A DNA stretch of 64,000 bases from Streptomyces flaveus. GTDB lineage: Bacteria > Actinomycetota > Actinomycetes > Streptomycetales > Streptomycetaceae. Position 1 is the first letter of the stretch. Each line of letters starts with the position of its first letter. The notes beneath the pieces were generated by a model. That model worked only from the letters and a program-made list of their open reading frames with translations, had not been told where the DNA came from and ran no database searches. The stretch covers positions 186,001 to 250,000 of the forward strand of contig NZ_BMPQ01000011.1 of NCBI RefSeq assembly GCF_014647675.1. Reading direction: 5' to 3'. Of this stretch, positions 42,069 to 51,178 are shown piece by piece. The position numbers and the translations under genes are program-made.

Positions 42069-43091
42069 TCAGTACTGCTCGGTCTCCACGAAACCCGCAT
42101 CCGCGTCGTCGTTCGCGCCGAAGGCGTCGGCAGCGGCGGTCGGGTCGAATCCGGGCGGGCTGTCCTTCAGGCCCAGGCCCATGCCGGCCAGCTTCGCCTT
42201 GACCTCGTCGATCGACTTCGCACCGAAGTTACGGATGTCGAGCAGGTCGGCCTCAGAACGCGCCACGAGCTCACCCACGGAGTGGACGCCCTCGCGCTTG
42301 AGACAGTTGTACGACCGGACGGTGAGGTCGAGATCCTCGATCGGCAGGACCAGGTCGGCGGCGAGCGCTGCGTCCGTCGGCGACGGACCCATGTCGATGC
42401 CCTCGGCGTCGATGTTGAGCTCACGGGCCAGACCGAACAGCTCGACCAGCGTCTTACCGGCGGAAGCCATCGCGTCACGCGGACGCATCGCCTGCTTGGT
42501 CTCGACGTCGACGATCAGCTTGTCGAAGTCGGTGCGCTGCTCGACACGCGTGGCCTCGACCTTGTACGTGACCTTGAGGACCGGCGAGTAGATCGAGTCG
42601 ACCGGAATGCGCCCGATCTCCTGACCGACCTGCTTGTTCTGCACGGCGGAGACGTAGCCGCGACCGCGCTCCACGGTCAGCTCCATCTCCAGCTTGCCCT
42701 TGCCGTTGAGCGTGGCAAGAACCAGATCCGGATTGTGCACCTCGACACCGGCCGGCGGCGCGATGTCGGCGGCGGTCACCAGACCCGGCCCCTGCTTGCG
42801 CAGGTACATCACCACAGGCTCGTCGTGCTCGCTGCTCACGACCAGCTGCTTGATGTTGAGGATCAGGTCGGTGACGTCCTCCTTGACGCCCGGCACGGTG
42901 GTGAACTCGTGCAGCACGCCGTCGATACGGATGGATGTGACCGCCGCACCCGGGATCGAGGAGAGGAGGGTGCGGCGCAGGGAGTTGCCGAGGGTGTAAC
43001 CGAAGCCCGGCTCCAGCGGCTCGATCACGAACCGGGAACGGAACTCGTCGACGACCTCTTCGGTCAGGGACGGACGCTGAGCAATCAGCAC
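42069..43091 (-). CDS. rpoA: RNA polymerase alpha subunit, stand-alone copy
   Basis: The 340-residue protein is a full-length Streptomyces alpha subunit. The N-terminal assembly domain has EPGFGYTLGNSLRRTLLSSI and GAAVTSIRIDGVLHEF; the C-terminal DNA and activator-contact domain has LTVRSYNCLKREGVHSVGE and NIRNFGAKSID-like RNFGAKSIDEVKAKLA, with the key Arg, Asn, Lys and Ser residues kept. The GTG at 43091 follows GGAGG. The usual neighbours (rpsM, rpsK, rpsD, rplQ) are absent; a TetR gene and a PaaX gene flank it. It is therefore probably a second, paralogous rpoA, and it appears intact. A genome check is needed to exclude relocation of the only copy. Confidence 0.93.
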   Translation of the reverse strand: MLIAQRPSLTEEVVDEFRSRFVIEPLEPGFGYTLGNSLRRTLLSSIPGAAVTSIRIDGVLHEFTTVPGVKEDVTDLILNIKQLVVSSEHDEPVVMYLRKQGPGLVTAADIAPPAGVEVHNPDLVLATLNGKGKLEMELTVERGRGYVSAVQNKQVGQEIGRIPVDSIYSPVLKVTYKVEATRVEQRTDFDKLIVDVETKQAMRPRDAMASAGKTLVELFGLARELNIDAEGIDMGPSPTDAALAADLVLPIEDLDLTVRSYNCLKREGVHSVGELVARSEADLLDIRNFGAKSIDEVKAKLAGMGLGLKDSPPGFDPTAAADAFGANDDADAGFVETEQY

Positions 43092-43823
43092 GAGGTATTG
43101 CCTCCAGTGGTTTGGCGCCCGCTGTGTGACGCCGTGGACACCATGAAGGGTACGGGCGATGCGGTCTCCGCAGGCCGAACCGCCCGCCTCCCCAACCCGG
43201 CGAGGCGGCTTCTGGCCTCCCTTCCCCCCCCGCAGCTCCCACGGCCTTTTCTGCCCCGAGGTGTCAAAGACCGCCTGACGGGCGCTCGGAAGCGCCACCG
43301 CGTATTCACCGTGGCCACCCGCAGAAACCCGGTGACAGCCGGACAGCGCCGGACTCTCCCCGCGATCACCGGGGAGAGTCCGGCGCTTTTCTGCGTGTGA
43401 GTGAACCCGCCCTGAACAGCACAAACGCCCTTCTGATGGGAGGGCGGAGGGCGGAGGGCCGTGGGCGGGGTGCGGACCGGACTCAGCGGGCGGACCATCA
43501 GGCTCGCGGCGGGTGGCGGCCGCCGCCGGTCGTGACCTCGGCGGTCTTCTCTCGCGCTCTGGAGCGGGCAGTGCTGACGCCAGGCTGGATGGCGACTGGC
43601 AGGGCCGCTATTTCCTCACGGGCGTCGCTTCGGTGTCGGCCGGACACCGGCGACGCGGTCTCCGCCCTGCCCGCCGCGGCGGCGAACGCGGCCCGTGATT
43701 CGCTGACGGGTGCACTGTGCGTCGCCACGGAGATCGGCGGTCGCCGAGACGCCGAGGTGACCCGCGAGCTGCACGACACCATGGCCGCGGCGTCGCACGA
43801 GCTGGGACACCTGTCGTGGTGCC
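43092..43823. other. Intergenic stretch upstream of the stand-alone rpoA
   Basis: It holds the rpoA ribosome site, an 8-base C run near 43224, and a strong hairpin at 43346-43386. A plus-strand frame from 43643 (GDAVSALPAAAANAARDSLT then GALCVATEIGG) looks like the end of an MFS exporter but has no complete gene; I regard it as a possible remnant. No ribosomal protein gene is present. Confidence 0.5.
43346..43386 (+). terminator. Hairpin with 17-bp perfect stem followed by TTTT
   Basis: Arms 43346-43362 and 43370-43386 are exact complements with a 7-base loop, and TTTT follows at 43387-43390 on the plus strand. No plus-strand gene now precedes it, so it may be left from a lost gene or insulate rpoA. 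Confidence 0.6.
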
Positions 43824-44633
43824 CTACTGGACGGGGCGCGGGCCGGCCACCTCGTCGTAGTAGGACTCGGCCGACGGGCCGAGGACCTCGTGGGCCTCCA
43901 GGAACATCTCGTGGGCCTCGTGGCCCACCCAGCCCGCCGGGAGGAGTTCGGTCGGCAGGTCCGGGTCGCGGAAGGGGAACTTGCGGTAGTCGTAGGTCAG
44001 TCGCATGCGTTCGACCAGCGCCTCCTCGGGGCTGAGGTGCCCGGCCCGGTACGACGGCATCCGGCTTCGGTAGGTGCGCAGCAGCTCCCGGTAGTCCTCG
44101 TTGAGGGCGGCGAGGTCCCAGCTGCGCGCCGCCATCTCGCGGTCGACGGGCAGCCCGCCGGACTGGCAGCGCAGGGTGTCCAGGCGGATGGCAGGCTCGT
44201 CGGCGAACTTCTCCCGGACCTGCTGGAGCCGGTCGTGCGGGGAGACGTACGTGGACGGGGCCAGAGGGCCGAAGCCCAGCCAGGCCAGCTCCTTGCGGAT
44301 GCGGTCGCGTGCACCGCGCTCACTCTCGGGGACCGAGTAGATGACCATGTACCAGTGCCGGTCCCAGTCGGACGGCGCCCGGTCGAAGATGCGTGAGCGG
44401 CCCTCGTCGAGGAGCTGGAGGCTGCGCTTGTTGAGCGCGTAGAGCGTCTCCCTGCCCTCGCGCCGGACGTCGAACCAGCCCTCTTTGCGCAGGCGCGCGA
44501 GAACCACCCGCACCGTGCTCTCACCGACACCGAAGCAGCCCATCAGTGTGCTGAGGGTACGCAGCCGGGCGGTGCCGCCGCGGTAGCGGACGTAGTCGCC
44601 GAACAGGTCGAAGACGATCGATCGAGGCTTCAC
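43824..44633 (-). CDS. PaaX family transcriptional regulator
   Basis: The 269-residue protein has the PaaX N-terminal winged helix (RSIVFDLFGDYVRYRGGTAR, GESTVRVVLARLRKEGWFDV), the central Cas2-like domain (WYMVIYSVPESERGARDRIR) and a C-terminal PaaX domain. PaaX proteins are CoA-thioester-responsive repressors (phenylacetyl-CoA in E. coli). It is divergent from a pathway that works through salicylyl-CoA, so an aryl-CoA effector is likely. GTG 44633 is chosen; it lacks a good ribosome site, so either a leaderless start or an upstream GTG/ATG up to 44696 is possible. Confidence 0.87.
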   Translation of the reverse strand: MKPRSIVFDLFGDYVRYRGGTARLRTLSTLMGCFGVGESTVRVVLARLRKEGWFDVRREGRETLYALNKRSLQLLDEGRSRIFDRAPSDWDRHWYMVIYSVPESERGARDRIRKELAWLGFGPLAPSTYVSPHDRLQQVREKFADEPAIRLDTLRCQSGGLPVDREMAARSWDLAALNEDYRELLRTYRSRMPSYRAGHLSPEEALVERMRLTYDYRKFPFRDPDLPTELLPAGWVGHEAHEMFLEAHEVLGPSAESYYDEVAGPRPVQ

Positions 44634-44756
44634 GGAATCGACTATGTCACAAGGACGGCCGTCGTGATGATGAGCCATCCGACCGAGAGAACCCATGCTT
44701 TCACAGGGAAATCAGCCTCGGCGATGCGCAACAAATTATTAACGCCCGTGCATGCA

Positions 44757-44786
44757 TTGACACAGGATGTGTCCGAGCCTGAGTCT
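44757..44786 (+). promoter_or_regulatory. Candidate promoter of the salicylate operon
   Basis: TTGACA (44757-44762) is followed after 18 bases by GAGTCT (44781-44786), 30 bases before the start at 44817. An AT-rich patch (AAATTATTAA, near 44733) lies just upstream and might be the PaaX site. Confidence 0.45.
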
Positions 44787-44816
44787 GGGCTTGTACTCGA
44801 CGTGGAGGCAGGAGCC

Positions 44817-46334
44817 ATGGTTTCTCGGATCGCTTGCGTGGGAGGCGGCCCAGGTGGGCTGTTCTTCGCGGCGCTCATCAAGCAGGCCGATCCGTCGGTC
44901 GAGGTGACGCTCTTCGAGCGGAACCGCCCGGAGGACACCTTCGGCTTCGGCGTGGTGTTCTCGGACGCGACGCTGGCCGCCATCCACGCGGCGGATCCCG
45001 TCCTGCGCACCGCGCTCGCGGAGCACGGCCGGCACTGGGACGACATCGAGGTGCGGCTCAAGGGGCAGCGGATCCGGTGCGGCGGCAACGGCATGGCCGC
45101 CATCACCCGCAAGACCCTGCTGGAGCTGCTGCACCGGCGGGCCGAGGAGGTCGGCGTCGAGCTCCGGTTCAGCCACGAGGTTCCCGCGGACCCCGCGCAA
45201 CTGGCCGACTACGACCTCATCGTGGCCGCCGACGGGGCCAACTCCCGGCTCCGTGACCGTCTCGCCGACGTTCTCGTGCCGGAGGTGGAGGTCGCGACCG
45301 CCAAGTTCATCTGGTTCGGCACGAACTACCTCTTCGACGGTCTGACCTTCGTACACGAGCACGGCCCGCACGGCACCTTCGCCGTGCACGGCTACCCGAT
45401 CAGCGACAGCGTCAGCACCTTCATCGTCGAGACCGACGAGGAGTCCTGGCGGCGGGCGGGGCTCGACGAGTTCGACACCGCCCAGCCGCCCGGCCCGAGC
45501 GACGAGAAGACCAGGCACTACCTGGAGAAGCTCTTCGCCGAGCAGATCGACGGCCACGAACTGCTGGTCAACAACTCACGCTGGGGCAACTTCCGCACCC
45601 TGCGCACCCGGCGCTGGCACAGCGGCAACGTCGTCCTGCTCGGCGACGCCGCGCACACCGCGCACTTCTCCGTCGGCTCCGGCACCAAGATGGCCATGGA
45701 GGACGCCGTCGCCCTCGCCGACAGCCTCCTCGCCCACCGCGACGACCTCGCGAGCGCCCTGGACGCGTACGAGGCGGCGCGGCAGCCCTCGGTGGCGAAG
45801 ATCCAGGGCGCCGCCCGGCCGAGCCTGTCGTGGTGGGAGCACTTCGGGCGCTACCACGACGCGTTCGAACCGACGCGGTTCGCCTTCCACTTCATCTCCC
45901 GCAGCATCGGCAAGGAACGGATCGCGCGCCGCGACCCGGAGTTCGTCGAGCAGGTCGTACAGGACTGGCGGGCGGCGCACGAAGGACGCGATCCCCTGGA
46001 CACACCGTTCAGGGAGTTCGGCGGACGGCGGCTGACCGCGGCGGAGCTCGCGGCGTTGCGCTCCGAGGGGTGCCTGTGGCTCACCGCACCCGAAAGTGAG
46101 GCTCAACTGCCGGAGATCTTCGGCGAGTTGGCCGACGCCCTGGGCGACGAGACACCCCCGGACCTGGTCGCCGTGCACGGCGGAACACCGCTCACCCGGT
46201 CGCTGCTCGCCGAGCAGGCCCGGCTGGAGCACGGCGTACCCGTGCTGATCGTGGAGGACGCGATGGACGACGACCGGGCCGAGACGCTGCTGCTGTCCGG
46301 GCGCGCCGACCTGGTGGCGGGGGAGCGGGCATGA
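44817..46334 (+). CDS. sdgC: Salicylyl-CoA 5-hydroxylase-like FAD monooxygenase
   Basis: The 505-residue protein is a flavoprotein monooxygenase: IACVGGGPGGLFFAALIKQA, DYDLIVAADGANSRLRDRLA, and VLLGDAAHTAHFSVGSGTKM. The short substrate part and FGFGVVFSDATLAAI motif match the group of salicylyl-CoA 5-hydroxylase (SdgC) and 2-aminobenzoyl-CoA monooxygenases. An extra C-terminal domain of about 120 residues (about 380-505) follows the core. It would convert salicylyl-CoA to gentisyl-CoA. GGAGGCAGGAG lies directly before ATG 44817. It leads an operon of six coupled genes and is divergent from the PaaX gene. Confidence 0.88.
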   Translation: MVSRIACVGGGPGGLFFAALIKQADPSVEVTLFERNRPEDTFGFGVVFSDATLAAIHAADPVLRTALAEHGRHWDDIEVRLKGQRIRCGGNGMAAITRKTLLELLHRRAEEVGVELRFSHEVPADPAQLADYDLIVAADGANSRLRDRLADVLVPEVEVATAKFIWFGTNYLFDGLTFVHEHGPHGTFAVHGYPISDSVSTFIVETDEESWRRAGLDEFDTAQPPGPSDEKTRHYLEKLFAEQIDGHELLVNNSRWGNFRTLRTRRWHSGNVVLLGDAAHTAHFSVGSGTKMAMEDAVALADSLLAHRDDLASALDAYEAARQPSVAKIQGAARPSLSWWEHFGRYHDAFEPTRFAFHFISRSIGKERIARRDPEFVEQVVQDWRAAHEGRDPLDTPFREFGGRRLTAAELAALRSEGCLWLTAPESEAQLPEIFGELADALGDETPPDLVAVHGGTPLTRSLLAEQARLEHGVPVLIVEDAMDDDRAETLLLSGRADLVAGERA

Positions 46335-48373
46335 GCACCGACCTGACGCCGATGCTCGCGCCCGAGGGCGTGGTCGTGATCGGCGCCTCACGGCAGAGCG
46401 GCAAGCTGGGCGCCGCCATGGCCCGTTCCCTTGCCACCTTCCCCGGAGCCCGCGCCCTGGTCAACGCGCGGCGCCCGGAGCCCGACGAGGGCGTGTACGC
46501 CTCGGTCGCGGAAGCCGCCGCGCACACCGACGGACGGCTCGATCTGGCCGTGCTCTGCGTACCGGCGGCCGGCTGCGCCCAGGCACTGGCCGAGGCGGCC
46601 GCCGCGGGTTGCCGTGCGGCGCTGGTCTGCGCGGGCGGTTTCGGCGAGGCGGGCCCGGAGGGCGAGCAGTACGCGGAGGCGCTGCGCCGCGTCGCCCAGG
46701 AGACGGGGATCCGCCTGCTCGGTCCCAACACCTCCGGCTTCTTCGCCCCCCACCTCGGACTGACGGCCAGCTTCGTGCCCGCGGCCGGGCAGCTGCCGGC
46801 CGGAGACATCGCGGTCGTCGCGGCCAGCGGCGGCGTCAACCACGCGCTCTCCTTCGACCTGGTCGCCGCCGGGAACGGGATCAGCGTCGGCGTCGGCATC
46901 GGGGCAGGCCTCGACGTCACCGCCGCGGACGTCCTGGAGCACCTCGCGGGGGACGGCCGTACGACAGCCGTCGCACTGCACCTGGAGACGGTTCCGGACG
47001 GGCCACGGCTGGTCGAGGCCGTACGCCTGGTGGCCTCCGTCAAGCCCGTCGTGGCGCTCGTCGTCGGCCGCAGCGACGTCGGTGACTTCGCCCGGTCGCA
47101 CACCGGAGCGCTCGCCACCTCCTGGCGTACGACGCGCGCCGCGCTGCGACAGGCCGGGGCGGTGGTCGTGGACGACGAACGGGAGACGGTGGACGCACTC
47201 ACCGCCCTCTCCCGCGTCCGGCTGCGGCCGCATGCGGACCCGGGGCTCGCGATCGTGACCGCCCAGGCCGGGCCGGGGCTGCTGCTCGCGGACCGGGCGG
47301 GCTCCGACGGCGTACGGATGCCGGAGCTGGCCGAGACCACGCAGCGCACGCTGAGTGAGCTGCTGCCCCCGCTCACCTACCAGCGCAACCCGGTCGACAC
47401 CGGCCGGCCCGCCGAGACCTTCGGCCGCGTTCTCGCCGCCACGGCCGCCGATCCGGCGGTGGACCTGCTCGCCGTCTACGCCCTGACCGAGCCCGACAGC
47501 GTCGACCTCGCCTCGGCCGCGCAGGACGCCGGCCTCGGTGCGGACTCCCCGGCCGTGGTGGTCGTCGGCGGCCTCCCCGAGGACGTCGCCGAACAGCGGG
47601 CGCGGCTGCACAAGGCGGGGATTCCGGCGCTGACCGGACCGGCATCGGCCGCCAATGCCGTACGGGCCCTGGTGACGCATGCCCGGCAGCGGACCGTGCG
47701 TGCCGTCGGGCCTCAGCAGGAGACTGCCGCCGCCGTGCCGTCCGGCCTGCTGGACGAGGACGCCGCCAAGACGTTCCTCGCTTCCCTCGGGATCCGCACC
47801 CCCGACCGTGTCGCCTGCGACACCCGCGCCGACGCCCACTACGCCCTGCGCCTGCTGGACGGGCCCGTCGCGGTCAAGGTGCTCGATGCCGCGATCCTCC
47901 ACAAGACGGAGATCGGCGGAGTCCACCTGGGCGTACGCACCCCCGACGAACTCGACGCGGCGCTCGACGCCATCGGACCCGGCCACCGCTACCTGGTCGA
48001 GGCGATGGCCCCGGCCGGCGTCGACCTCGTGCTCGGCGTACGACGGGACCCCGTGTTCGGGCCGGTCGTCCTCGCCGGTCTTGGCGGTACGGCCGCCGAG
48101 GCGCTCGCCGACGTGGCGATCCGGCTCGCCCCGCTGTCCGCGGCCGAGGCCGCGGGGATGCCCGACGACCTGGCCGCGCGCGCCCTGCTCGACGGCTGGC
48201 GCGGCGGGCCGGTGCTCGACCGGGCCGAGTTCGGGCGGGTTGTTTCGGCACTCGCCGCCTCCCTCGCCGCCAGCCCCGGCACCGCCGAGATCGAGATCAA
48301 CCCCCTGCGGCTCACCGCCGACGGGCTGATCGCCCTGGACGCCGTGATCGTGCACACGGCCGACCGCACCTGA
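46331..48373 (+). CDS. sdgB: ADP-forming-type acyl-CoA synthetase (CoA-binding plus ATP-grasp), salicylyl-CoA forming
   Basis: The 680-residue protein joins a CoA-binding domain (VVVIGASRQSGKLGAAMARS), a succinyl-CoA ligase-like part with the phospho-histidine region FARSHTGALATSW, and a C-terminal ATP-grasp domain (KVLDAAILHKTEIGGVHLGV, VLAGLGGTAAEALADVAIRL). In Streptomyces strain WA46 salicylate is adenylated by one enzyme and passed to CoA by a second, SdgB; this gene fills that position. Whether it uses ATP plus CoA directly or the AMP intermediate cannot be told. ATGA overlaps join it to sdgC. Confidence 0.82.
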   Translation: MSTDLTPMLAPEGVVVIGASRQSGKLGAAMARSLATFPGARALVNARRPEPDEGVYASVAEAAAHTDGRLDLAVLCVPAAGCAQALAEAAAAGCRAALVCAGGFGEAGPEGEQYAEALRRVAQETGIRLLGPNTSGFFAPHLGLTASFVPAAGQLPAGDIAVVAASGGVNHALSFDLVAAGNGISVGVGIGAGLDVTAADVLEHLAGDGRTTAVALHLETVPDGPRLVEAVRLVASVKPVVALVVGRSDVGDFARSHTGALATSWRTTRAALRQAGAVVVDDERETVDALTALSRVRLRPHADPGLAIVTAQAGPGLLLADRAGSDGVRMPELAETTQRTLSELLPPLTYQRNPVDTGRPAETFGRVLAATAADPAVDLLAVYALTEPDSVDLASAAQDAGLGADSPAVVVVGGLPEDVAEQRARLHKAGIPALTGPASAANAVRALVTHARQRTVRAVGPQQETAAAVPSGLLDEDAAKTFLASLGIRTPDRVACDTRADAHYALRLLDGPVAVKVLDAAILHKTEIGGVHLGVRTPDELDAALDAIGPGHRYLVEAMAPAGVDLVLGVRRDPVFGPVVLAGLGGTAAEALADVAIRLAPLSAAEAAGMPDDLAARALLDGWRGGPVLDRAEFGRVVSALAASLAASPGTAEIEINPLRLTADGLIALDAVIVHTADRT

Positions 48374-48384
48374 GGAGAACGACC

Positions 48385-50058
48385 ATGCCAAGGCCGAGCA
48401 GCAACGGCGCTGTCCCCTGGCCCGCGGAGTACGCCGAGCGCTACACCGCGAAGGGTTACTGGGAAGGCCACGCCATCGGCGACCGGCTCCACGCCGCCGC
48501 CGACGCCACTCCCGACGCGGTCGCGCTCGTCGACGGCGACCGGCGGCTGACGTACCGTCAACTCGCCGAGCGCGCGGACGCCGTGGCCCTGCGCCTGGCC
48601 GCGCTCGGGCTCCGACCGGACGACCGGCTCGTGGTGCAACTGCCCAACACCGCCGAGTTCGTGATCCTGACCTACGCCTGTCTGCGCCTCGGCGTCGTCC
48701 CGGTGATGGCCCTGCCAGGGCACCGCAGACACGAGATCGGCCACCTGGTCGAGCACAGCGAGGCCGTCGCCATCGCGGTGCCGGACTTCCTCAAGGACCA
48801 CGACCACCGGGCGATGGCCATCGAGGTCGCGAGCGACTCTCCAACCCTTGAGCACGTCCTCGTGCTTGGCGACAAGGTCGGCGACGATGCCGTGGACCTG
48901 CGGGAGTTGTGCACCGCTCCCGGCACGCCCGAGGACCGGGCCGCCGTGGACGCGTACCGGCCCGAGAGCCGCTCGATCGCCGTCTTCCTGCTCTCCGGCG
49001 GTACGACCGGGCTGCCCAAGCTCATCGCCCGCACGCACGACGACTACCTCTACAACGCCCGCCGCAGCGCCGAGGTCTGCGAATTCGGCGCCGACACGGT
49101 CTACTTCGCCGCCCTCCCCCTCGGGCACAACTTCCCGCTCGCCTGCCCGGGCCTGCTCGGCGCGCTGCTGAACGGCGGCCGGGTGGTGCTGGGCTCTCCC
49201 AACCCGGAGAAGGCGTTCCCGCTGCTCGAGCAGGAGGGCGTCACCGCTTCGGCCCTGGTCCCGGCCATCGCCCAGCGCTGGCTCGACCACCATCGCGAAC
49301 ACCCCGGAACCGACCTGAGCTCGCTGCGTCTCCTGCAGGTCGGCGGCTCCCGGCTCGCCGACCACGTCGCCCGCCGGGTGCGCCCCGAGCTGGGCTGCAC
49401 GCTCCAGCAGGTGTTCGGCATGGCCGAAGGGCTGCTCAACTACACGCGTCCGGACGACACGGAAGACGTCATCTGTACGACGCAGGGGCGCCCCATGTGC
49501 GAGGACGACGAACTCCTCGTCGTCGACGAGCTGGGCGATCCGGTCCCGGAGGGGGCCCCGGGGGTGCTGCTCACCCGCGGTCCGTACACCCCACGTGGCT
49601 ACTACCGCGCCGAGGAACAGAACGCCCGCGCCTTCACCGAGGACGGCTGGTACCGCACCGGCGACATCGTGCGGCTGCTGCCCGACGGCAACCTGGTCGT
49701 CGAGGGCCGCGACAAGGACATGATCATCCGAGGCGGGGAGAACATCTCCGCCGAGGAGATCGAGAACTTCGCCTACCAGACCCCCGGCGTCGCGCGCGCC
49801 GCCGCCGTGGCGATGCCCGACGCCGCGCTCGGCGAGCGTGTCTGCCTCTACGTCGTACCGGAACCGGGGCACACGGTGACCCTCGACGACGTCCACCGCG
49901 TCATGGCGCACGCCGGGGTCGCCCGCTTCAAGTTCCCGGACCGGCTGGTGACCGTCCCCGAACTCGCCGCCACCAAGGTCGGAAAGATCGACAAGAAAGC
50001 GCTGCGCGCCGACATCACGCGCCGGCTCGACGCCGAAGGAACCCCCGATGACCAGTGA
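48385..50058 (+). CDS. sdgA: Salicylate--AMP ligase (DhbE-like)
   Basis: The 557-residue protein is an adenylating enzyme of the 2,3-dihydroxybenzoate/salicylate-AMP ligase group: LSGGTTGLPKLIARTHDDY (P-loop), ALPLGHNFPLACPG with the aryl-acid HN motif, LQQVFGMAEGLLNYTRPDD, RTGDIVRLLPDGNLV and IIRGGENISAEEIEN. It activates salicylate as acyl-AMP, the first step of the WA46-type pathway. There is no siderophore synthetase nearby, so a catabolic role is favoured. It starts 11 bases after sdgB and overlaps the dioxygenase gene by 11 bases. Confidence 0.88.
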   Translation: MPRPSSNGAVPWPAEYAERYTAKGYWEGHAIGDRLHAAADATPDAVALVDGDRRLTYRQLAERADAVALRLAALGLRPDDRLVVQLPNTAEFVILTYACLRLGVVPVMALPGHRRHEIGHLVEHSEAVAIAVPDFLKDHDHRAMAIEVASDSPTLEHVLVLGDKVGDDAVDLRELCTAPGTPEDRAAVDAYRPESRSIAVFLLSGGTTGLPKLIARTHDDYLYNARRSAEVCEFGADTVYFAALPLGHNFPLACPGLLGALLNGGRVVLGSPNPEKAFPLLEQEGVTASALVPAIAQRWLDHHREHPGTDLSSLRLLQVGGSRLADHVARRVRPELGCTLQQVFGMAEGLLNYTRPDDTEDVICTTQGRPMCEDDELLVVDELGDPVPEGAPGVLLTRGPYTPRGYYRAEEQNARAFTEDGWYRTGDIVRLLPDGNLVVEGRDKDMIIRGGENISAEEIENFAYQTPGVARAAAVAMPDAALGERVCLYVVPEPGHTVTLDDVHRVMAHAGVARFKFPDRLVTVPELAATKVGKIDKKALRADITRRLDAEGTPDDQ

Positions 50059-51178
50059 CAGCTACGGCATCGCGCCCGTCATAGCCCCGGAGGAGACGGA
50101 CCCCGAACTCCGGAAGCTGTACGACGGATTCGCGGCGGCCGGGCTCATCCCGCTGTGGACCGAGATCGGCAACCTGATGCCGATGACCCCACAGCCCGAG
50201 GCCGTCCCGCACGTCTGGCCGTGGGACACCCTGCTGCCGCTCGCCCGCCGGTCCGGAGACCTGGTGCCGGTCGGGCGCGGCGGTGAGCGCCGCGCCATCG
50301 CCCTCGCCAACCCCGGCCTGCCCGGACGGCCGTACGCGACTCCCAACCTCTGGGCGGCGGTTCAGTACCTGGGCCCGCGCGAGGTTGCCCCCGCCCACCG
50401 CCACTCGCAGGGCGCGTTCCGGTTCATCCTGGAGGGCGAGGGCGTGTGGACGGTCGTCAACGGCGACGCCGTCGAGATGCGGCCCGGCGACCTGCTGCTC
50501 ACCCCGTCGATGCACTGGCACGGCCACCACCACGTCGGCGACGCGCCGATGGTCTGGCTGGACGGCCTCGACATCCCGCTCGTGCACCGCCTGGACGCGG
50601 GGTTCTTCGAGTTCGGCGAGGACGGGGTGTCGGACCGGTCGACCCCGTCCCGGTCGCGGAACGAGCGGCTTTGGGGTCACCCGGGCCTGCGCCCGATCGG
50701 GGCGCCGGACAGCCCCAACTCCCCGCTGATGGCCTACCGTTGGGCCGACACCGACGACGCCCTCACCGCCCAGCTGGAACTGGCGGACGAGGGACACCCG
50801 GGAGTCATCGAGCCCGGCCACGCCGGTGTCCGCTTCACCAACCCCGCCACCGGCCGCGACGCCCTCGCCAGCCTGCGCACCGAGATGCACCGTCTGCGCC
50901 CGCGCACGGCCACCGCCACGCGCCGCACGGTGGGCTCCTCGGTCTGGCAGATCTTCCGCGGCAGCGGCACCGTCACCCTCGACGACCGCGTGATCGAGGT
51001 GACCGCAGGCGACCTGATCGCCGTCCCCTCCTGGTGCGCGCTCACCATCGCCGCGCACACGCAGCTCGACCTGTTCACCTTCAGCGACGCGCCCCTCTAC
51101 GAGGCGCTCAACCTCGCCCGCACCGAAACGACCGAGAAGCCGGAAACGGCTGGGAACACCGGGAGCACCCGCGCATGA
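50048..51178 (+). CDS. sdgD: Gentisate 1,2-dioxygenase (bicupin)
   Basis: The 376-residue protein has two cupin domains. The first carries the iron ligands in PAHRHSQGAFRFILEGEG and the GDLLLTPSMHWHGHHH segment; the second (GSGTVTLDDRVIEVTAGDLI) is structural. It opens gentisate to maleylpyruvate. The ATG lies inside the last codons of sdgA and the stop overlaps the next gene (ATGA), so translation is coupled along the operon. Length is typical for the family. Confidence 0.92.
   Translation: MTSDSYGIAPVIAPEETDPELRKLYDGFAAAGLIPLWTEIGNLMPMTPQPEAVPHVWPWDTLLPLARRSGDLVPVGRGGERRAIALANPGLPGRPYATPNLWAAVQYLGPREVAPAHRHSQGAFRFILEGEGVWTVVNGDAVEMRPGDLLLTPSMHWHGHHHVGDAPMVWLDGLDIPLVHRLDAGFFEFGEDGVSDRSTPSRSRNERLWGHPGLRPIGAPDSPNSPLMAYRWADTDDALTAQLELADEGHPGVIEPGHAGVRFTNPATGRDALASLRTEMHRLRPRTATATRRTVGSSVWQIFRGSGTVTLDDRVIEVTAGDLIAVPSWCALTIAAHTQLDLFTFSDAPLYEALNLARTETTEKPETAGNTGSTRA

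Noticed and set aside
43643..43823. Plus-strand frame resembling the end of an MFS exporter
   Set aside because: No upstream helices and the frame runs into the antisense of the PaaX gene; noted only inside the intergenic entry.
44642..45557. Long minus-strand frames opposite the salicylyl-CoA hydroxylase
   Set aside because: They are antisense of a well-supported gene and show shadow composition only.
48385..50058. Siderophore (dihydroxybenzoate) activation gene
   Set aside because: No peptide synthetase, isochorismate genes or transport genes nearby; every neighbour belongs to salicylate and gentisate breakdown.
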